Assembly (NCBI RefSeq): GCF_024708915.1
Contig: NZ_JANJXQ010000003.1
Span: 24,989 to 88,988, forward strand
Length of the DNA stretch: 64,000 nt
Direction: 5' to 3'
Source of the DNA: Thiobacillus sp.
GTDB lineage: Bacteria > Pseudomonadota > Gammaproteobacteria > Burkholderiales > Thiobacillaceae
Every line of letters starts with the position of its first letter. Within the stretch, counting starts at the first letter, position 1. Shown here one piece after another: positions 34,701 to 43,827 of the stretch. Below the pieces are notes generated by a model. It worked only from the letters and a program-made list of their open reading frames with translations. It had not been told where the DNA came from and ran no database searches. The position numbers and the translations under genes were made by a program.

Positions 34701-35706
34701 GCCGAATGCCACCGACCGTGTGCGTATCCGTCGCAAGGAACGGATAATTCTCGACGAGGCGCGTACCGATCTGCAAGGCGCTTGGGCGCGCACCAGCTGC
34801 GAGATGGCGAAGCTGCGTGACAACCCGGCGTGCGCGGAGGAGGAGTTTGCCACCCATGCGGACGCGGCCGATCCCGGCCTGCACTATGCGCTCACCTTCG
34901 ATTCCGACGAGGATGTCGCCGCGCCCTTCATCGCCAGCGGCGCACGGCCGCGCGTCGCGGTGCTGCGCGAGCAGGGCGTCAACGGTCAGGTCGAGATGGC
35001 GGCTGCGTTCGATGCCGCCGGCTTCGCCGCAGTCGACGTTCACATGAGCGATATCCTGTCCGGCCGCGTCAGCCTCGCCGGTTTCGCCGGTCTCGCCGCC
35101 TGCGGCGGCTTCAGCTACGGTGACGTGCTCGGCGCGGGTGGGGGCTGGGCCAAGTCTATCCTGTTCAACCCGCGCGCGCGGGACGAGTTTTCGGCCTTTT
35201 TCGGCCGTGCCGATACCTTTGCGTTGGGCGTATGCAACGGCTGCCAGATGATGAGCCAGTTGCACGACCTCATTCCCGGTGCGGAGGCGTGGCCTCGCTT
35301 CGAGCGCAACCTGTCGGAGCAGTTCGAAGCGCGCTTCGTGCAGGTCGAAGTGCTGGACTCGCCCTCCATATTCTTTGCGGGCATGGCCGGTTCCGCAATG
35401 CCGATCGCGGTATCGCACGGCGAGGGGCGGGTAGTGTTCCGCGAGGCAGCACACGCAGCCGCGGCATATGCGACGCTGCGCTATGTCGACCATGACGGCG
35501 TACCGGCACAAACCTATCCATACAACCCCAATGGCTCGCCTTGGGGGCTGACCGGATTCACCACGTCAGACGGCCGTTTCGGCATTCTCATGCCGCATCC
35601 CGAGCGGGTGTTCCGTGCCGCCCAGCTGTCGTGGAAACCCGACGACATGCAGGGCGCCGGACCGTGGTTGCGCATGTTTCGCAATGCACGCCGTGCGGTT
35701 GGGTGA
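31753..35706 (+). CDS. purL: Phosphoribosylformylglycinamidine synthase
   Basis: 1317 residues, the single-chain form of the enzyme. Converts FGAR to FGAM in purine synthesis. It has an N-terminal PurS-like domain, two AIR-synthase-like halves ([37 protein letters not shown]) and a C-terminal glutamine amidotransferase with nucleophile Cys in [13 protein letters not shown] and His-Glu in [11 protein letters not shown] -10-like TAAAAT overlaps the end of the preceding small gene, but I see no matching -35. Confidence 0.96.
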   Translation: MPALVSLPGAAALSPFRLDKIRREAAARGLDLGTLAARHWHFLEVEGALDAAQRAQLEQALDYGTPTDTPTADDPLILVTPRPGTISPWSSKATDILRNCGLGNIRRIERGVAYHVRDAAGRPLSDDARARLLPLLHDRMTEAVMTLADVDQLFRHVAPRELTRVDILAGGRGALEAANRELGLALSDDEVEYLVDNFTRMGRNPTDVELMMFAQANSEHCRHKIFNADWVIDGVAQAGSLFGMIRDTHAAHPGGTVVAYSDNSSVIEGAETQRFYPRADGSYAYSSELTHVLMKVETHNHPTAISPFPGAATGSGGEIRDEGATGIGSKPKAGLCGFSVSNLDIPGYTQPWEAEAYGKPDRIVSPLAIMLEGPIGAAAFNNEFGRPNIAGYFRTFEETVAGQRRGYHKPIMLAGGVGSIRADHVHKKLLPTGTLLIQLGGPGMLIGLGGGAASSMDTGANAADLDFDSVQRGNPEMERRAQEVIDRCWQLGEANPILSIHDVGAGGLSNALPELVHGGGRGGRFELRAAPSEESGMSPREIWCNEAQERYVLAIPPGRLDEFRAICERERCPFAVLGEATAENHLLVTDRHFGNAPVDVGLDVILGKPPKMTRDVVHQPALPAPLALDGIELKDAVYRVLAMPGVASKMFLISIGDRSVGGLTARDQCVGPWQVPVADCAITLAGYRTTQGEAFSIGERAPMALIDAPASGRMAVVEAITNLAAARIDGLGKVKLSANWMAPAGHPGEDAALFDTVAAVSQYCQALGVSIPVGKDSMSMKSVWQEGAEKKSVTSPISLVISAFAITPDATRHLTPQLRTDAGDTDLVLIDLGLGRNRLGASSFAQAFKQVGDRCPDAPAPALLAAFFDTVQALNGAGKLLAYHDRSDGGLFAALCEMAFAGHCGIDVDVDELCSEKIRLDVEDEGLPEPVDADTRGYTERIFNVLFSEETGAVLQVRRTDTAAVMRAFFDAGLRAEFFVIGEPNATDRVRIRRKERIILDEARTDLQGAWARTSCEMAKLRDNPACAEEEFATHADAADPGLHYALTFDSDEDVAAPFIASGARPRVAVLREQGVNGQVEMAAAFDAAGFAAVDVHMSDILSGRVSLAGFAGLAACGGFSYGDVLGAGGGWAKSILFNPRARDEFSAFFGRADTFALGVCNGCQMMSQLHDLIPGAEAWPRFERNLSEQFEARFVQVEVLDSPSIFFAGMAGSAMPIAVSHGEGRVVFREAAHAAAAYATLRYVDHDGVPAQTYPYNPNGSPWGLTGFTTSDGRFGILMPHPERVFRAAQLSWKPDDMQGAGPWLRMFRNARRAVG

Positions 35707-35762
35707 CCTGTCTCAATGTGCGAGAATCCAAAACTTTGCCTAACCGGATTGGTTGATTGTTC

Positions 35763-38582
35763 ATGAACGACTCCCAGACCCTGCTGACGGATGACGATCT
35801 GCGTGCCCAGGTCAAGCTCCTGGGCACGTTGCTTGGACAGGTACTGCTGCAGTTCGCCGGTGAGGAGGTGTTCGAGGCGGTGGAAACGTTGCGCCGCGGC
35901 TTCGCCGAGCTGCACCAGCACGAAGACCAGCAGCGCCGCTCCGAGCTGATGGCGATGATCGACGCCATGCCCGCGGAGAAGGTGGAACTCGTCGTGCGCG
36001 CTTTTTCCAGCTACTTCATGCTGGTCAATGTCGCCGAGGAAAGTTACGCATACCGCAACCGACGCCGCCTGCTGTCGCACAGCCTCGCGCTGTGGGAAGG
36101 TTCGTTCGACCGCACGCTGGAGCAATTCCGCGCGCAGGGTATTTCCGTGGCCACGCTGCAGAGCATGGTCGATCGCCTTCACTATGCGCCGGTGTTCACG
36201 GCCCACCCCACCGAAGCGCGCCGCCGTGCGGTGATGGAGGGTATGCGCCGCATCTTCCTGATTTGCGACCAGCTTTACCATTCCACGCTGGGGATCAACG
36301 ACCGTCGCGAACTGGAAAGCCAGCTCGCCGCCGAAATCCAGGTGATGTGGCGCACCGACGAATTGCGAAGTGCCAAACTTGAAGTACGCGATGAGGTGCG
36401 CAATGGCCTCTATTACGTGCGCGAGAGCCTGTTCGAGGCGGTGCCGCGTGCCTACCAGTTTTTCGAGAGGGCGCTGCGCAAGCACTACGGCACTACACCG
36501 GAGGGCGATGCGGTCATCCGCGTTCCGAGCTTCATCCGTTTCGGTTCCTGGATCGGTGGCGACCGCGATGGCAATCCCTTCGTGACCGCCGATGTGACCG
36601 AGTGGACCGTCCATCGGCAGATGCAGGAGGCGCTCACTGAATACCGCGCACGCGTGCTCGAGCTCAAGCAGACACTCACCCACAGCAGCGGCTGGTGCAC
36701 GCCGGCGGCGGATTTCCTCGAACGGCTACGCGCTTACGAGGACGCATTCGGCGAGCAGGTGTTTCGCGGGACCGCAGTCCAGCTCTACAGCCGCGAACCC
36801 TATCGGCGCATGGCGGCGTTGATGCTCGCACGGCTGGACGCCAATCTCGCGTACATTCGGCAGGCGCTGGCGGGTGTGCCGAGTTTTACCTCGCATCTCG
36901 CGTATGAGAACGCCGCTGCCTTCCTGCATGATCTTCATCTCGTGCGCCACTCACTCATCAGCCACGGCGACCGCATCGTTGCGGTGCAGCACCTGCAGGG
37001 GCTGATCCGTCTGGTGGAAAGCTTCGGTTTTCACCTGCTGCAACTCGACATCCGCCAGGAATCGACCGTGCACACACGTGCCGCTACAGCGATCCTGAAG
37101 CAGATCGACCCCGATTTTGACTATGCAGGCGCCGACGAGGCTGCACGCCTGCAGCGGCTCGCGGCGTGGATCGGCCACATCGACCCGATCGAGTTCGACG
37201 ACGCACGCCTCGACGACGAGGCGCGCGAGACGCTTGCGGTGTTCCGCCGCATGGCCAAGCTGCAGGCGGAGATCGGCGATGATGTGTTCGGTGCCTACGT
37301 CATTTCCATGACCCACAGCGCTTCACACGTCATGGAAGTCATGCTGCTGGCGCGCTTGGTCGGGCTGGCGGGGCACACGGGGGATGGCTGGGCCTGCCGG
37401 ATCCTCGTCGCGCCGCTGTTCGAAACGGTTGACGACCTGCAGCGCAGCCAGGCGATCCTCGATCAGCTACTGTCGAACCCGGTCTACCGTGGACTCGTGG
37501 CGGCCAACGGCAATCGCCAGGAAGTCATGCTCGGCTATTCGGACTCATGCAAGGACGGTGGCATCCTGGCATCCAACTGGAATCTCTACCAGGCACAGCT
37601 TTCGATCATTGCGCTGGCGCGCCGACACGGTGTCGAGTGCCGGCTGTTCCATGGTCGTGGCGGTACCGTTGGCCGCGGTGGCGGCCCCACCCACGACGCG
37701 ATCCTGTCGCAGCCGCCTGGCACCGTGAACGGCGAGATCAAGTTCACCGAGCAGGGCGAGATGCTTTACTACAAATACGGCAATCCGGAGACGGCCAGTT
37801 ACGAGATCGGCATGGGTGTCACCGGCCTGATGAAGGCGAGCACCACTGCGCTGGCGCAGAGCGAGGTGTGTTATCCGGAAGAATTTCTCACCAACATGCG
37901 CGACATCGCGGCGGCTGGCGAGGACGCCTACCGTGGATTGCTTGGCATGGAAGGCTTCATCGATTATTTCTACGAGAGCACGCCGGTTGCCGAGATCGGC
38001 AAGCTCAACATAGGCAGCCGGCCGTCGCACCGCAAGAAGGCCGATCGATCGCTCGGCTCGATCCGTGCGATCCCCTGGGTGTTCGGCTGGGCGCAGTCGC
38101 GCCACACCCTGCCCGCGTGGTATGGCATCGGCAGCGCGCTGAAACGCTTCGCCGATGCGCACCCCGATGCGCTCGCGCAACTGCAGGCGATGCACCGTGA
38201 GTGGCCGTTCTTCCGTGGGTTGTTGTCCAACGTGCAGATGGCGTTGACCAAGGCAGACCTCGAGATCGCCGAGGAATACGCACGGCTGTGCGAACATCCC
38301 AATGCGCAGCGCGTCTACCGGGCTATCGTCGACGAATTCGGGCTGACTGTCGAATGGGTGCGGCAGGTGGCTCAGATCGCTGCACTCCTCGAAGACAACC
38401 AGCCGCTGGCGCTGTCACTGTCGCGGCGGCGTCCCTACATCGACCCGATCAATCATATCCAGGTGCGGATGCTGAAGCGCTACCGTAGCGGGGGTGTGGC
38501 GGAAGTCGAGCAGGACTCCTGGCTGACGCCCCTGAAGCGTTCGATCAACGCGATTGCCGCGGGCATGCGAAACACCGGTTAG
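35763..38582 (+). CDS. ppc: Phosphoenolpyruvate carboxylase
   Basis: 939 residues. Carboxylates phosphoenolpyruvate to oxaloacetate, an anaplerotic step important in autotrophs. Catalytic landmarks: PVFTAHPTEARRRAVMEG, WIGGDRDGNPFVT, LMLGYSDSCKDGG-type MLGYSDSCKDGGIL, the FHGRGGTVGRGGGP loop and the invariant C-terminal RNTG. The ATG at 35763 is preferred to a TTG two codons upstream. It is followed after three bases by a coiled-coil protein gene. Confidence 0.97.
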   Translation: MNDSQTLLTDDDLRAQVKLLGTLLGQVLLQFAGEEVFEAVETLRRGFAELHQHEDQQRRSELMAMIDAMPAEKVELVVRAFSSYFMLVNVAEESYAYRNRRRLLSHSLALWEGSFDRTLEQFRAQGISVATLQSMVDRLHYAPVFTAHPTEARRRAVMEGMRRIFLICDQLYHSTLGINDRRELESQLAAEIQVMWRTDELRSAKLEVRDEVRNGLYYVRESLFEAVPRAYQFFERALRKHYGTTPEGDAVIRVPSFIRFGSWIGGDRDGNPFVTADVTEWTVHRQMQEALTEYRARVLELKQTLTHSSGWCTPAADFLERLRAYEDAFGEQVFRGTAVQLYSREPYRRMAALMLARLDANLAYIRQALAGVPSFTSHLAYENAAAFLHDLHLVRHSLISHGDRIVAVQHLQGLIRLVESFGFHLLQLDIRQESTVHTRAATAILKQIDPDFDYAGADEAARLQRLAAWIGHIDPIEFDDARLDDEARETLAVFRRMAKLQAEIGDDVFGAYVISMTHSASHVMEVMLLARLVGLAGHTGDGWACRILVAPLFETVDDLQRSQAILDQLLSNPVYRGLVAANGNRQEVMLGYSDSCKDGGILASNWNLYQAQLSIIALARRHGVECRLFHGRGGTVGRGGGPTHDAILSQPPGTVNGEIKFTEQGEMLYYKYGNPETASYEIGMGVTGLMKASTTALAQSEVCYPEEFLTNMRDIAAAGEDAYRGLLGMEGFIDYFYESTPVAEIGKLNIGSRPSHRKKADRSLGSIRAIPWVFGWAQSRHTLPAWYGIGSALKRFADAHPDALAQLQAMHREWPFFRGLLSNVQMALTKADLEIAEEYARLCEHPNAQRVYRAIVDEFGLTVEWVRQVAQIAALLEDNQPLALSLSRRRPYIDPINHIQVRMLKRYRSGGVAEVEQDSWLTPLKRSINAIAAGMRNTG

Positions 38583-38585
38583 CGC

Positions 38586-39158
38586 ATGCAGAGCGAGACC
38601 AGCCCCCGCAGTTCTGCCGACACGCGTCGGCGCTGGCTGATCGCATCGGTCAGCTTCAATGTGCTGTTGCTGCTGGTGGCCGGTGGCTTGGGCCTGTATG
38701 CCTTTCTGCTCAATGTCGATCTTGGCGATGTCAAGCGACGCCTCTCGAAGGAAGTGGAACAACGCCAACAGACCGAACGCTACCTGGTCGAGGCACGCAA
38801 TCTTCTGACCGAGAACCAGCGCGAGATCGAGCAGTTGAAGGCGCAACTCGCCTACAAGGAATCCGACCTTCAGGCGGTGGTATCGGCCAAGCCACCGCTG
38901 CCGGTCGTGATCGGTTTCCGCGCTTCGATGCTGGGGCGCGGGTTGGTGGCCGTGATCGAGAACAGCAGTGATCGCTATCTCTCCGTGGTACTTGCGGTGC
39001 GCAACCCGACCCGCGCACTGGCCAAGCGCTTCAACCTCGAACTGTCGCCGCGTTCCAGCACTGATTTCGGTCACTTCGAGGGCTGGCAGTTCGCCTCCGG
39101 CGACGAGTTCGTACTGTTCAGTGACGACTTCGCCGCGCTGCGCCTTTCAGTGCCCTGA
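38586..39158 (+). CDS. Predicted single-pass coiled-coil membrane protein
   Basis: 190 residues, family not recognised. A short N-terminal tail is followed by one membrane helix (LIASVSFNVLLLLVAGGLGLYAFLL), a predicted coiled coil (about 50-95, DVKRRLSKEVEQRQQTERYL then LTENQREIEQLKAQLAYKE) and a C-terminal, probably beta-rich domain (PVVIGFRASMLGRGLVAVIE ... GDEFVLFSDDFAALRLSVP). The C-terminal part would be periplasmic. It starts three bases after ppc, so the two are likely co-transcribed, but no functional link to Ppc is evident. Confidence 0.75.
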   Translation: MQSETSPRSSADTRRRWLIASVSFNVLLLLVAGGLGLYAFLLNVDLGDVKRRLSKEVEQRQQTERYLVEARNLLTENQREIEQLKAQLAYKESDLQAVVSAKPPLPVVIGFRASMLGRGLVAVIENSSDRYLSVVLAVRNPTRALAKRFNLELSPRSSTDFGHFEGWQFASGDEFVLFSDDFAALRLSVP

Positions 39159-39247
39159 GGTCGCCGTGCCGGGGCGCGCGGGCTGGATTTGACGGCTGCG
39201 CTGTGTTAATAAAGACCCTTTGCCATGCGAAACTTGAAGGCACCAAG

Positions 39248-40618
39248 ATGAGCTCGACGACACTGGAACTGCTCCAGAAATACAGCGTGGCGGGCCCGCG
39301 TTACACCTCGTACCCCACCGCGCCCTACTTCCATACCGGCTACCGCGAGGCCGACTGGCTCGATGCGCTCGCCGCGATGCAGCCCGAGCGCGGCATTTCG
39401 CTGTACGCACACATCCCGTTCTGCGACTCGCTCTGCTACTACTGCGGCTGCAACATGGTCGCCACGCGCGACTACAGCAAGACCGTTCCCTATCTGGCCG
39501 CGCTGGAGCGCGAAATGGCCGCGACCGCGGCACGCGTCGACCCGCAGCGAATCGTGCGGCAGCTGCACCTGGGCGGCGGCACCCCGACCTACCTGCACCC
39601 CGACGACATCCGCGCGCTGATGGGACGCATGCGGGGCCATTTCAAGCTCGCACCCGACGCCGAGATCAGCTGCGAGGTCGATCCGCGCGAACTCACCCGC
39701 GAGCATCTCGTCGCGTTGCGTGAGAACGGTTTCAACCGCGTGTCCTTCGGCGTGCAGGACATGGATCCCACCGTGCAGGAAGCGGTCAACCGCATCCAGT
39801 CGGAATTCCTCATTCGCCAGGTGGTTGACTGGGCGCGCGAACTCGGCTTCTCCAGCATCAACCTCGACCTCATCGTCGGTCTGCCGAAACAGACGGTCGA
39901 GAGCTTCCGCCAAACCCTCGATCGCGTCGTCGCCTGGGCGCCCGACCGCCTCGCGGTGTTCGCCTACGCCCATGTGCCGTGGATCAAGAAGCACCAGAAA
40001 TTGATCAACGAAGCCGACCTGCCCGATTTCGCCACCCGCCTCGCGCTGCAGCAGGCCGTCAACGAAAGACTCGGCGCTGCCGGCTACGTCAACATCGGCC
40101 TCGACCACTTTGCCCGTCCGGAAGACGAGCTGGTGCGCGCGCAGCAGAACAAGACGCTGTGGCGCAACTTCCAGGGCTACACCACGCACAAGCACTGCGA
40201 CATCCTCGCCTTCGGCGCGTCCAGCATCAGCCAGACCGTCGACGTCTACATGCAGAACGAGAAGGGCCTCAAGTCCTACGAGGCGCGCGTCACCGCCACG
40301 GGCTTCGCCGTCGAGCGCGGCATCAAATTGAGCCTCGACGACCGCATCCGGCGCGAGGCGATCACCCGCGTCATGTGCGACCTGGAACTCGATCTCGCTA
40401 CCTTCGGTACGGAATGGGGTATCGACGCCGCGGCGTATTTCGCCGACGCGCTCAAGGACCTGCGTCCGCTCGCCGACGACGGTCTTGTGCGCCTCGACGG
40501 CGCGCGCATCGAAGTGACGGCCGTCGGCCGCCTGTTCCTGCGCAACATCGGCATGTGCTTCGACCGCTATCTCAAGGAAGCCGCGACCGACAAGCCGCGC
40601 TACTCGCGTACCGCCTGA
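39248..40618 (+). CDS. hemN: Oxygen-independent coproporphyrinogen III oxidase
   Basis: 456 residues. Radical SAM enzyme that decarboxylates coproporphyrinogen III to protoporphyrinogen IX without oxygen. The cluster ligands are Cys59, Cys63 and Cys66 in PFCDSLCYYCGCN, followed by LHLGGGTPTYL and VSFGVQDMD. The ATG at 39248 starts at the expected place; upstream in-frame codons are not conserved. Heme made here would supply the cytochrome c maturation system encoded upstream. No convincing FNR site precedes it. Confidence 0.95.
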   Translation: MSSTTLELLQKYSVAGPRYTSYPTAPYFHTGYREADWLDALAAMQPERGISLYAHIPFCDSLCYYCGCNMVATRDYSKTVPYLAALEREMAATAARVDPQRIVRQLHLGGGTPTYLHPDDIRALMGRMRGHFKLAPDAEISCEVDPRELTREHLVALRENGFNRVSFGVQDMDPTVQEAVNRIQSEFLIRQVVDWARELGFSSINLDLIVGLPKQTVESFRQTLDRVVAWAPDRLAVFAYAHVPWIKKHQKLINEADLPDFATRLALQQAVNERLGAAGYVNIGLDHFARPEDELVRAQQNKTLWRNFQGYTTHKHCDILAFGASSISQTVDVYMQNEKGLKSYEARVTATGFAVERGIKLSLDDRIRREAITRVMCDLELDLATFGTEWGIDAAAYFADALKDLRPLADDGLVRLDGARIEVTAVGRLFLRNIGMCFDRYLKEAATDKPRYSRTA

Positions 40619-40622
40619 CGCC

Positions 40623-41192
40623 ATGGTCAAGCCAGCCGAGCCGCCGGTGGGGCGGCGCACCTGTCTGTATGACGCCGAGCAGCTCGAAGACGTGATCGGC
40701 GACATGGTGCGCCAGGCCGCCGGCCTGATCACCGGACGCAGCCGCGTCGCCGTCATCGGCATCCTGCGCCGCGGCGCGCCGCTCGCCGACCGCCTGCACG
40801 CGCGCCTGGTGCGGGACTATGGCCTCACCGACTGCGTGCGCCTCGACCTGCAGATCAAGCGTTACGCCGACGACCTCAGGCTGCTGCACCCCGAAACCCA
40901 GCTCACCGAGAACCCCGAGCACGCCAGCCTCGACCTCGACGGCTACACCGTGCTCGTCGTCGACGATGTGATGTATCGCGGACACTCGCTGTTGCGTGCC
41001 GTACAGTACATCGCCGGAAAGCAGCCCGCCGAAATCCGCACGGTGGTGCTGGTCGACCGCGGCGTCGCGCGGCTGCCGGTTCGCACCGATATCGTTGGCG
41101 TGCGTCTCGACGTCGCGCCGTCCGACATCATCGAGTGCAACGTGCCGCCCTACGAGCCACGTTTCCAGATCGATCTCATGCAGCCGGACTGA
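40623..41192 (+). CDS. PyrR-like phosphoribosyltransferase
   Basis: 189 residues with a type I phosphoribosyltransferase fold: the PRPP-binding motif VLVVDDVMYRGHSL (about 110-123), GILRRGAPLADRL, and VDRGVARLPVRTDIVG as in PyrR. PyrR proteins bind UMP and regulate pyr genes in Gram-positive bacteria, and many also have uracil phosphoribosyltransferase activity. In a betaproteobacterium an RNA-binding role is not assured, and I see no attenuator beside pyrG or pyrD. It follows hemN by four bases. Confidence 0.8.
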   Translation: MVKPAEPPVGRRTCLYDAEQLEDVIGDMVRQAAGLITGRSRVAVIGILRRGAPLADRLHARLVRDYGLTDCVRLDLQIKRYADDLRLLHPETQLTENPEHASLDLDGYTVLVVDDVMYRGHSLLRAVQYIAGKQPAEIRTVVLVDRGVARLPVRTDIVGVRLDVAPSDIIECNVPPYEPRFQIDLMQPD

Positions 41193-41218
41193 TCGCCGGT
41201 TCCTGTGCGCCGTTCCGC

Positions 41219-41872
41219 ATGCACCACGTTCCCCGACCCCACCCCACCCGCATCTGCTTCATTCGCCACGGCGAGACCGACTGGAACGTGGAGAAGCGCA
41301 TCCAGGGGCATACCGACATTGCCCTCAATGAAATCGGACGCGCCCAGGCGCTGGCGATGGCTTTCAACGCCGCGCACCATCGCTTCGACGCGATCTACAG
41401 CAGCGACCTTGCGCGGGCGACGCAGACTGCGGAGATTCTTGCGCAGCGCGAGGACCACGTGGTCAAGCCTTTGCCGCAACTGCGTGAGCGGCATTACGGC
41501 ATTTTCCAGGGCATCACCGCCGCCGAGGGGGCCGAACGCTATCCGCAGGCGCATGCGCGGTATCTGGCACGGGATCCCGACTACGATTTCGAGACCGGCG
41601 AATCCCTGCACGGCTTCGCCGCGCGGGTGGCCGAGGGCGTCGACTGGATGGTGCGGCACCACAGCGGACAGACCCTTGCGGCAGTCACCCACAGCGGGGT
41701 GCTCGACATCCTCTATCGTCGCGCCACCGGCCGCCCGCTCGATACCCCGCGCGACTTCAAGATTCCCAACTGCGCGCTCAACTGGTTCCACTTCGATGGC
41801 CAGGGCTGGCATCTGGAGGCGTGGGGCGATCGCCACCACCTGCACGAGGTGCTTGCGGAGCCGCCGGAATGA
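41219..41872 (+). CDS. Histidine phosphatase family protein
   Basis: 217 residues with the phosphoglycerate mutase-like fold. The catalytic motif is RICFIRHGETDWN with His17, followed by IYSSDLARATQTAEIL, LRERHYGIFQG and the second histidine in AAVTHSGVLD. It lacks the long insert of true 2,3-bisphosphoglycerate-dependent mutases, so a phosphatase (CobC/PhoE-like) is more likely than a mutase. The substrate is unknown. Its stop overlaps the gpmA start by four bases. Confidence 0.85.
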   Translation: MHHVPRPHPTRICFIRHGETDWNVEKRIQGHTDIALNEIGRAQALAMAFNAAHHRFDAIYSSDLARATQTAEILAQREDHVVKPLPQLRERHYGIFQGITAAEGAERYPQAHARYLARDPDYDFETGESLHGFAARVAEGVDWMVRHHSGQTLAAVTHSGVLDILYRRATGRPLDTPRDFKIPNCALNWFHFDGQGWHLEAWGDRHHLHEVLAEPPE

Positions 41873-42612
41873 GCGCCCACGCGCCATGGACCGTGCTGCT
41901 GCGCCACGGCCACAGCGAATGGAACCTCACCGATCGCTTCACCGGCTGGACCGACATTCCGCTCACCGAAGTGGGTCTTGCCGAGGCCGCTGCGGCCGGG
42001 CGTAAGCTGGCGCAGGCCGGCTTCGTCTTCGACGAGGTGCACGGCTCCGTGCTCGTCCGCACGCGACAGACCGCCGACGCCCTGCTTGCGGCCATGCGTA
42101 CACCGGGCGTTCCGTTCTTTTCCAGCTGGCGACTCAACGAGCGCCACTACGGCGCGCTGCAGGGCATGAACAAGCGCGAGATCTTCGCCACCTGGGGCGA
42201 GGAGGCGTCACGCCGCTGGTGGCGCGGCTACCACGAGCCGCCGCCGCCGCTGGAGCGGGACGACCCGCGCCATCCTCGCTTCGATCCGCATTACGCCGGC
42301 CTCGACTCGTGCGAACTGCCCGCCAGCGAAAGCCTGCGCGACTGCCAGCGGCGCACCCTGCCGTACTGGCACGACGTCGTCGCACCGCGCCTGGCCGCCG
42401 GCCGTCGCCTGCTCGTCATCAGCCACGGCAACACCCTGCGCGGGCTGGTCATGCACCTCGATGGCCTGTCGCCCGAAGCGATGGAAAAAGTCGAGATCGC
42501 CTCCGGCGTGCCGCTTGTCTACCGCTTCGACGAGACGGGCCGCGTGCTGGGACGTGAATGGCTGGCCATGGGCGGTGATCGCGGCGAGGGCGCCGCTCCT
42601 ACAGCGCTGTAG
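41869..42612 (+). CDS. gpmA: 2,3-bisphosphoglycerate-dependent phosphoglycerate mutase
   Basis: 247 residues. Interconverts 3- and 2-phosphoglycerate. Signatures: VLLRHGHSEWNLTDRFTGW (His13 phosphohistidine), VLVRTRQTADALL, LNERHYGALQGMNK and LLVISHGNTLRGLV. The usual RHGES/RHGQS motif reads RHGHS here. The last ~13 residues (GGDRGEGAAPTAL) are encoded by a REP-like element that supplies the stop codon. Works next to enolase in lower glycolysis or gluconeogenesis. Confidence 0.93.
   Translation: MSAHAPWTVLLRHGHSEWNLTDRFTGWTDIPLTEVGLAEAAAAGRKLAQAGFVFDEVHGSVLVRTRQTADALLAAMRTPGVPFFSSWRLNERHYGALQGMNKREIFATWGEEASRRWWRGYHEPPPPLERDDPRHPRFDPHYAGLDSCELPASESLRDCQRRTLPYWHDVVAPRLAAGRRLLVISHGNTLRGLVMHLDGLSPEAMEKVEIASGVPLVYRFDETGRVLGREWLAMGGDRGEGAAPTAL
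42578..42612. repeat. REP-like element overlapping the 3' end of gpmA
   Basis: GATCGCGGCG ... GGCGCCGCTCCTACA, ending in the perfect 14-base palindrome CTACAGCGCTGTAG at 42599-42612. The outer parts match the element at 3391-3438. On the minus strand it reads GTAGGAGCGGCGCC...CGCCGCGATC, the form typical of proteobacterial REPs. The gpmA stop codon lies inside it. Confidence 0.55.
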
Positions 42613-42679
42613 AAGCCCGCCCCCGGGCCGATCGGACCGTCGCATCGGCCAACGCTCGCGGGTAAACACCCCCCCCCGC

Positions 42680-43765
42680 CTACGCATCGAACCCCAGATC
42701 CTGCGCCAGTCCCGCGTGGGTGATGCGCCCCGCATGTACGTGCAGCCCGGCCTGCAGGCCCGGGTCGGTCGCCAGCGCGGCGAGTCCCTGTGCCGCGAGC
42801 GCCTGCACGTAGGGCAGGGTGGCGTGGGTGAGCGCCTTGGTCGAGGTGCGCGCCACCGCGCCGGGCATGTTGGTGACGCAGTAATGCACGATGCCGTCGA
42901 CGACAAAGAATGGATCGCTGTGCGTGGTCGCGCGCGAAGTTTCTGCGATGCCGCCCTGGTCGATGGCAACGTCCACCAGCACCGCGCCGGCCGGCATGCG
43001 CGCGAGCATGGCTCGCGAAATCAGTCGCGGCGTGTGGCGGCCGGGAATCTGCGCCGCGCCGATGACGATGTCGGCGTGCACGAGGCTGTCCTCGATCGCG
43101 CCGGGCGAGGAAAAACGCGTTTCCACGCGTGCGCCGAACAGGGCTTCGGCGCGCGCGAGCTTGTCGGCATTGCGGTCGATCAGCGTCACCCGCGCACCGA
43201 GTCCCGCCGCCGTGCGCGCCGCGTTCATGCCGACCACGCCCGCGCCGATGATGAGTACACGCCCCGGCGGCACGCCGGGCAGGCCGGTGATCAGCTTGCC
43301 GCAGCCGCCGTTGGATTTGTGCAGCCCCAGCGCACCGACCTGTGGCGCCAGCCGCCCGGCGATGTCCGACATCGGCTGCAGCAGCGGCAGGCCGCCGTCG
43401 GGCTTGCTCACCGTTTCGTAGGCGATCGCCGACACCCCGCGCGCCATCAGCTCGCGCGCCAGTGCCGGTGCCGCGGCCAGATGCAGGTAGCAGAACAGCA
43501 GCTGGCCCGCACGTAGCCGCTTCACTTCATCCGGCTGCGGCTCCTTTACCTTGACCACCAGCTCCGCCGCCCACGCCTCGGCTGCGCTGGACGCGACCGA
43601 CGCTCCGGCGCTGCGGTAGGCGTCGTCAGCAAAGCCCGACGCCGCCCCTGCGCCGGTTTCCACGCTCACCGCGTGGCCCGCCTCGACCAGCGCCCGCGCA
43701 CCCTCCGGCGTCAGCGCGACGCGGTATTCGTGGTTCTTGATTTCTTTGGGGATGCCGATGTGCAT
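42680..43765 (-). CDS. ald: Alanine dehydrogenase
   Basis: 361 residues. Interconverts L-alanine and pyruvate plus ammonium with NAD. Recognised from MHIGIPKEIKNHEYRVALTP, LLFCYLHLAA, the Rossmann motif VLIIGAGVVGMNAARTAAGLGA, and VDVAIDQGGIAETSRATTHS. Its start is preceded by a 62-base gap from the TIGR03790 gene, containing a weak TTCAAG-17-TATTCT promoter candidate on the minus strand. Convergent with gpmA across a REP-like element. Confidence 0.95.
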   Translation of the reverse strand: MHIGIPKEIKNHEYRVALTPEGARALVEAGHAVSVETGAGAASGFADDAYRSAGASVASSAAEAWAAELVVKVKEPQPDEVKRLRAGQLLFCYLHLAAAPALARELMARGVSAIAYETVSKPDGGLPLLQPMSDIAGRLAPQVGALGLHKSNGGCGKLITGLPGVPPGRVLIIGAGVVGMNAARTAAGLGARVTLIDRNADKLARAEALFGARVETRFSSPGAIEDSLVHADIVIGAAQIPGRHTPRLISRAMLARMPAGAVLVDVAIDQGGIAETSRATTHSDPFFVVDGIVHYCVTNMPGAVARTSTKALTHATLPYVQALAAQGLAALATDPGLQAGLHVHAGRITHAGLAQDLGFDA

Positions 43766-43827
43766 GACAGGCCTCGCTTCGATTTGGGAGGCTCCAGAAT
43801 ACCCAAAGGGCGGTGGCGCTTGAACCC

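Noticed and set aside
39160..39247. FNR site before hemN
   Set aside because: TTGAC and GTTAA half-sites are present, but their spacing does not fit the TTGAT-N4-ATCAA pattern.
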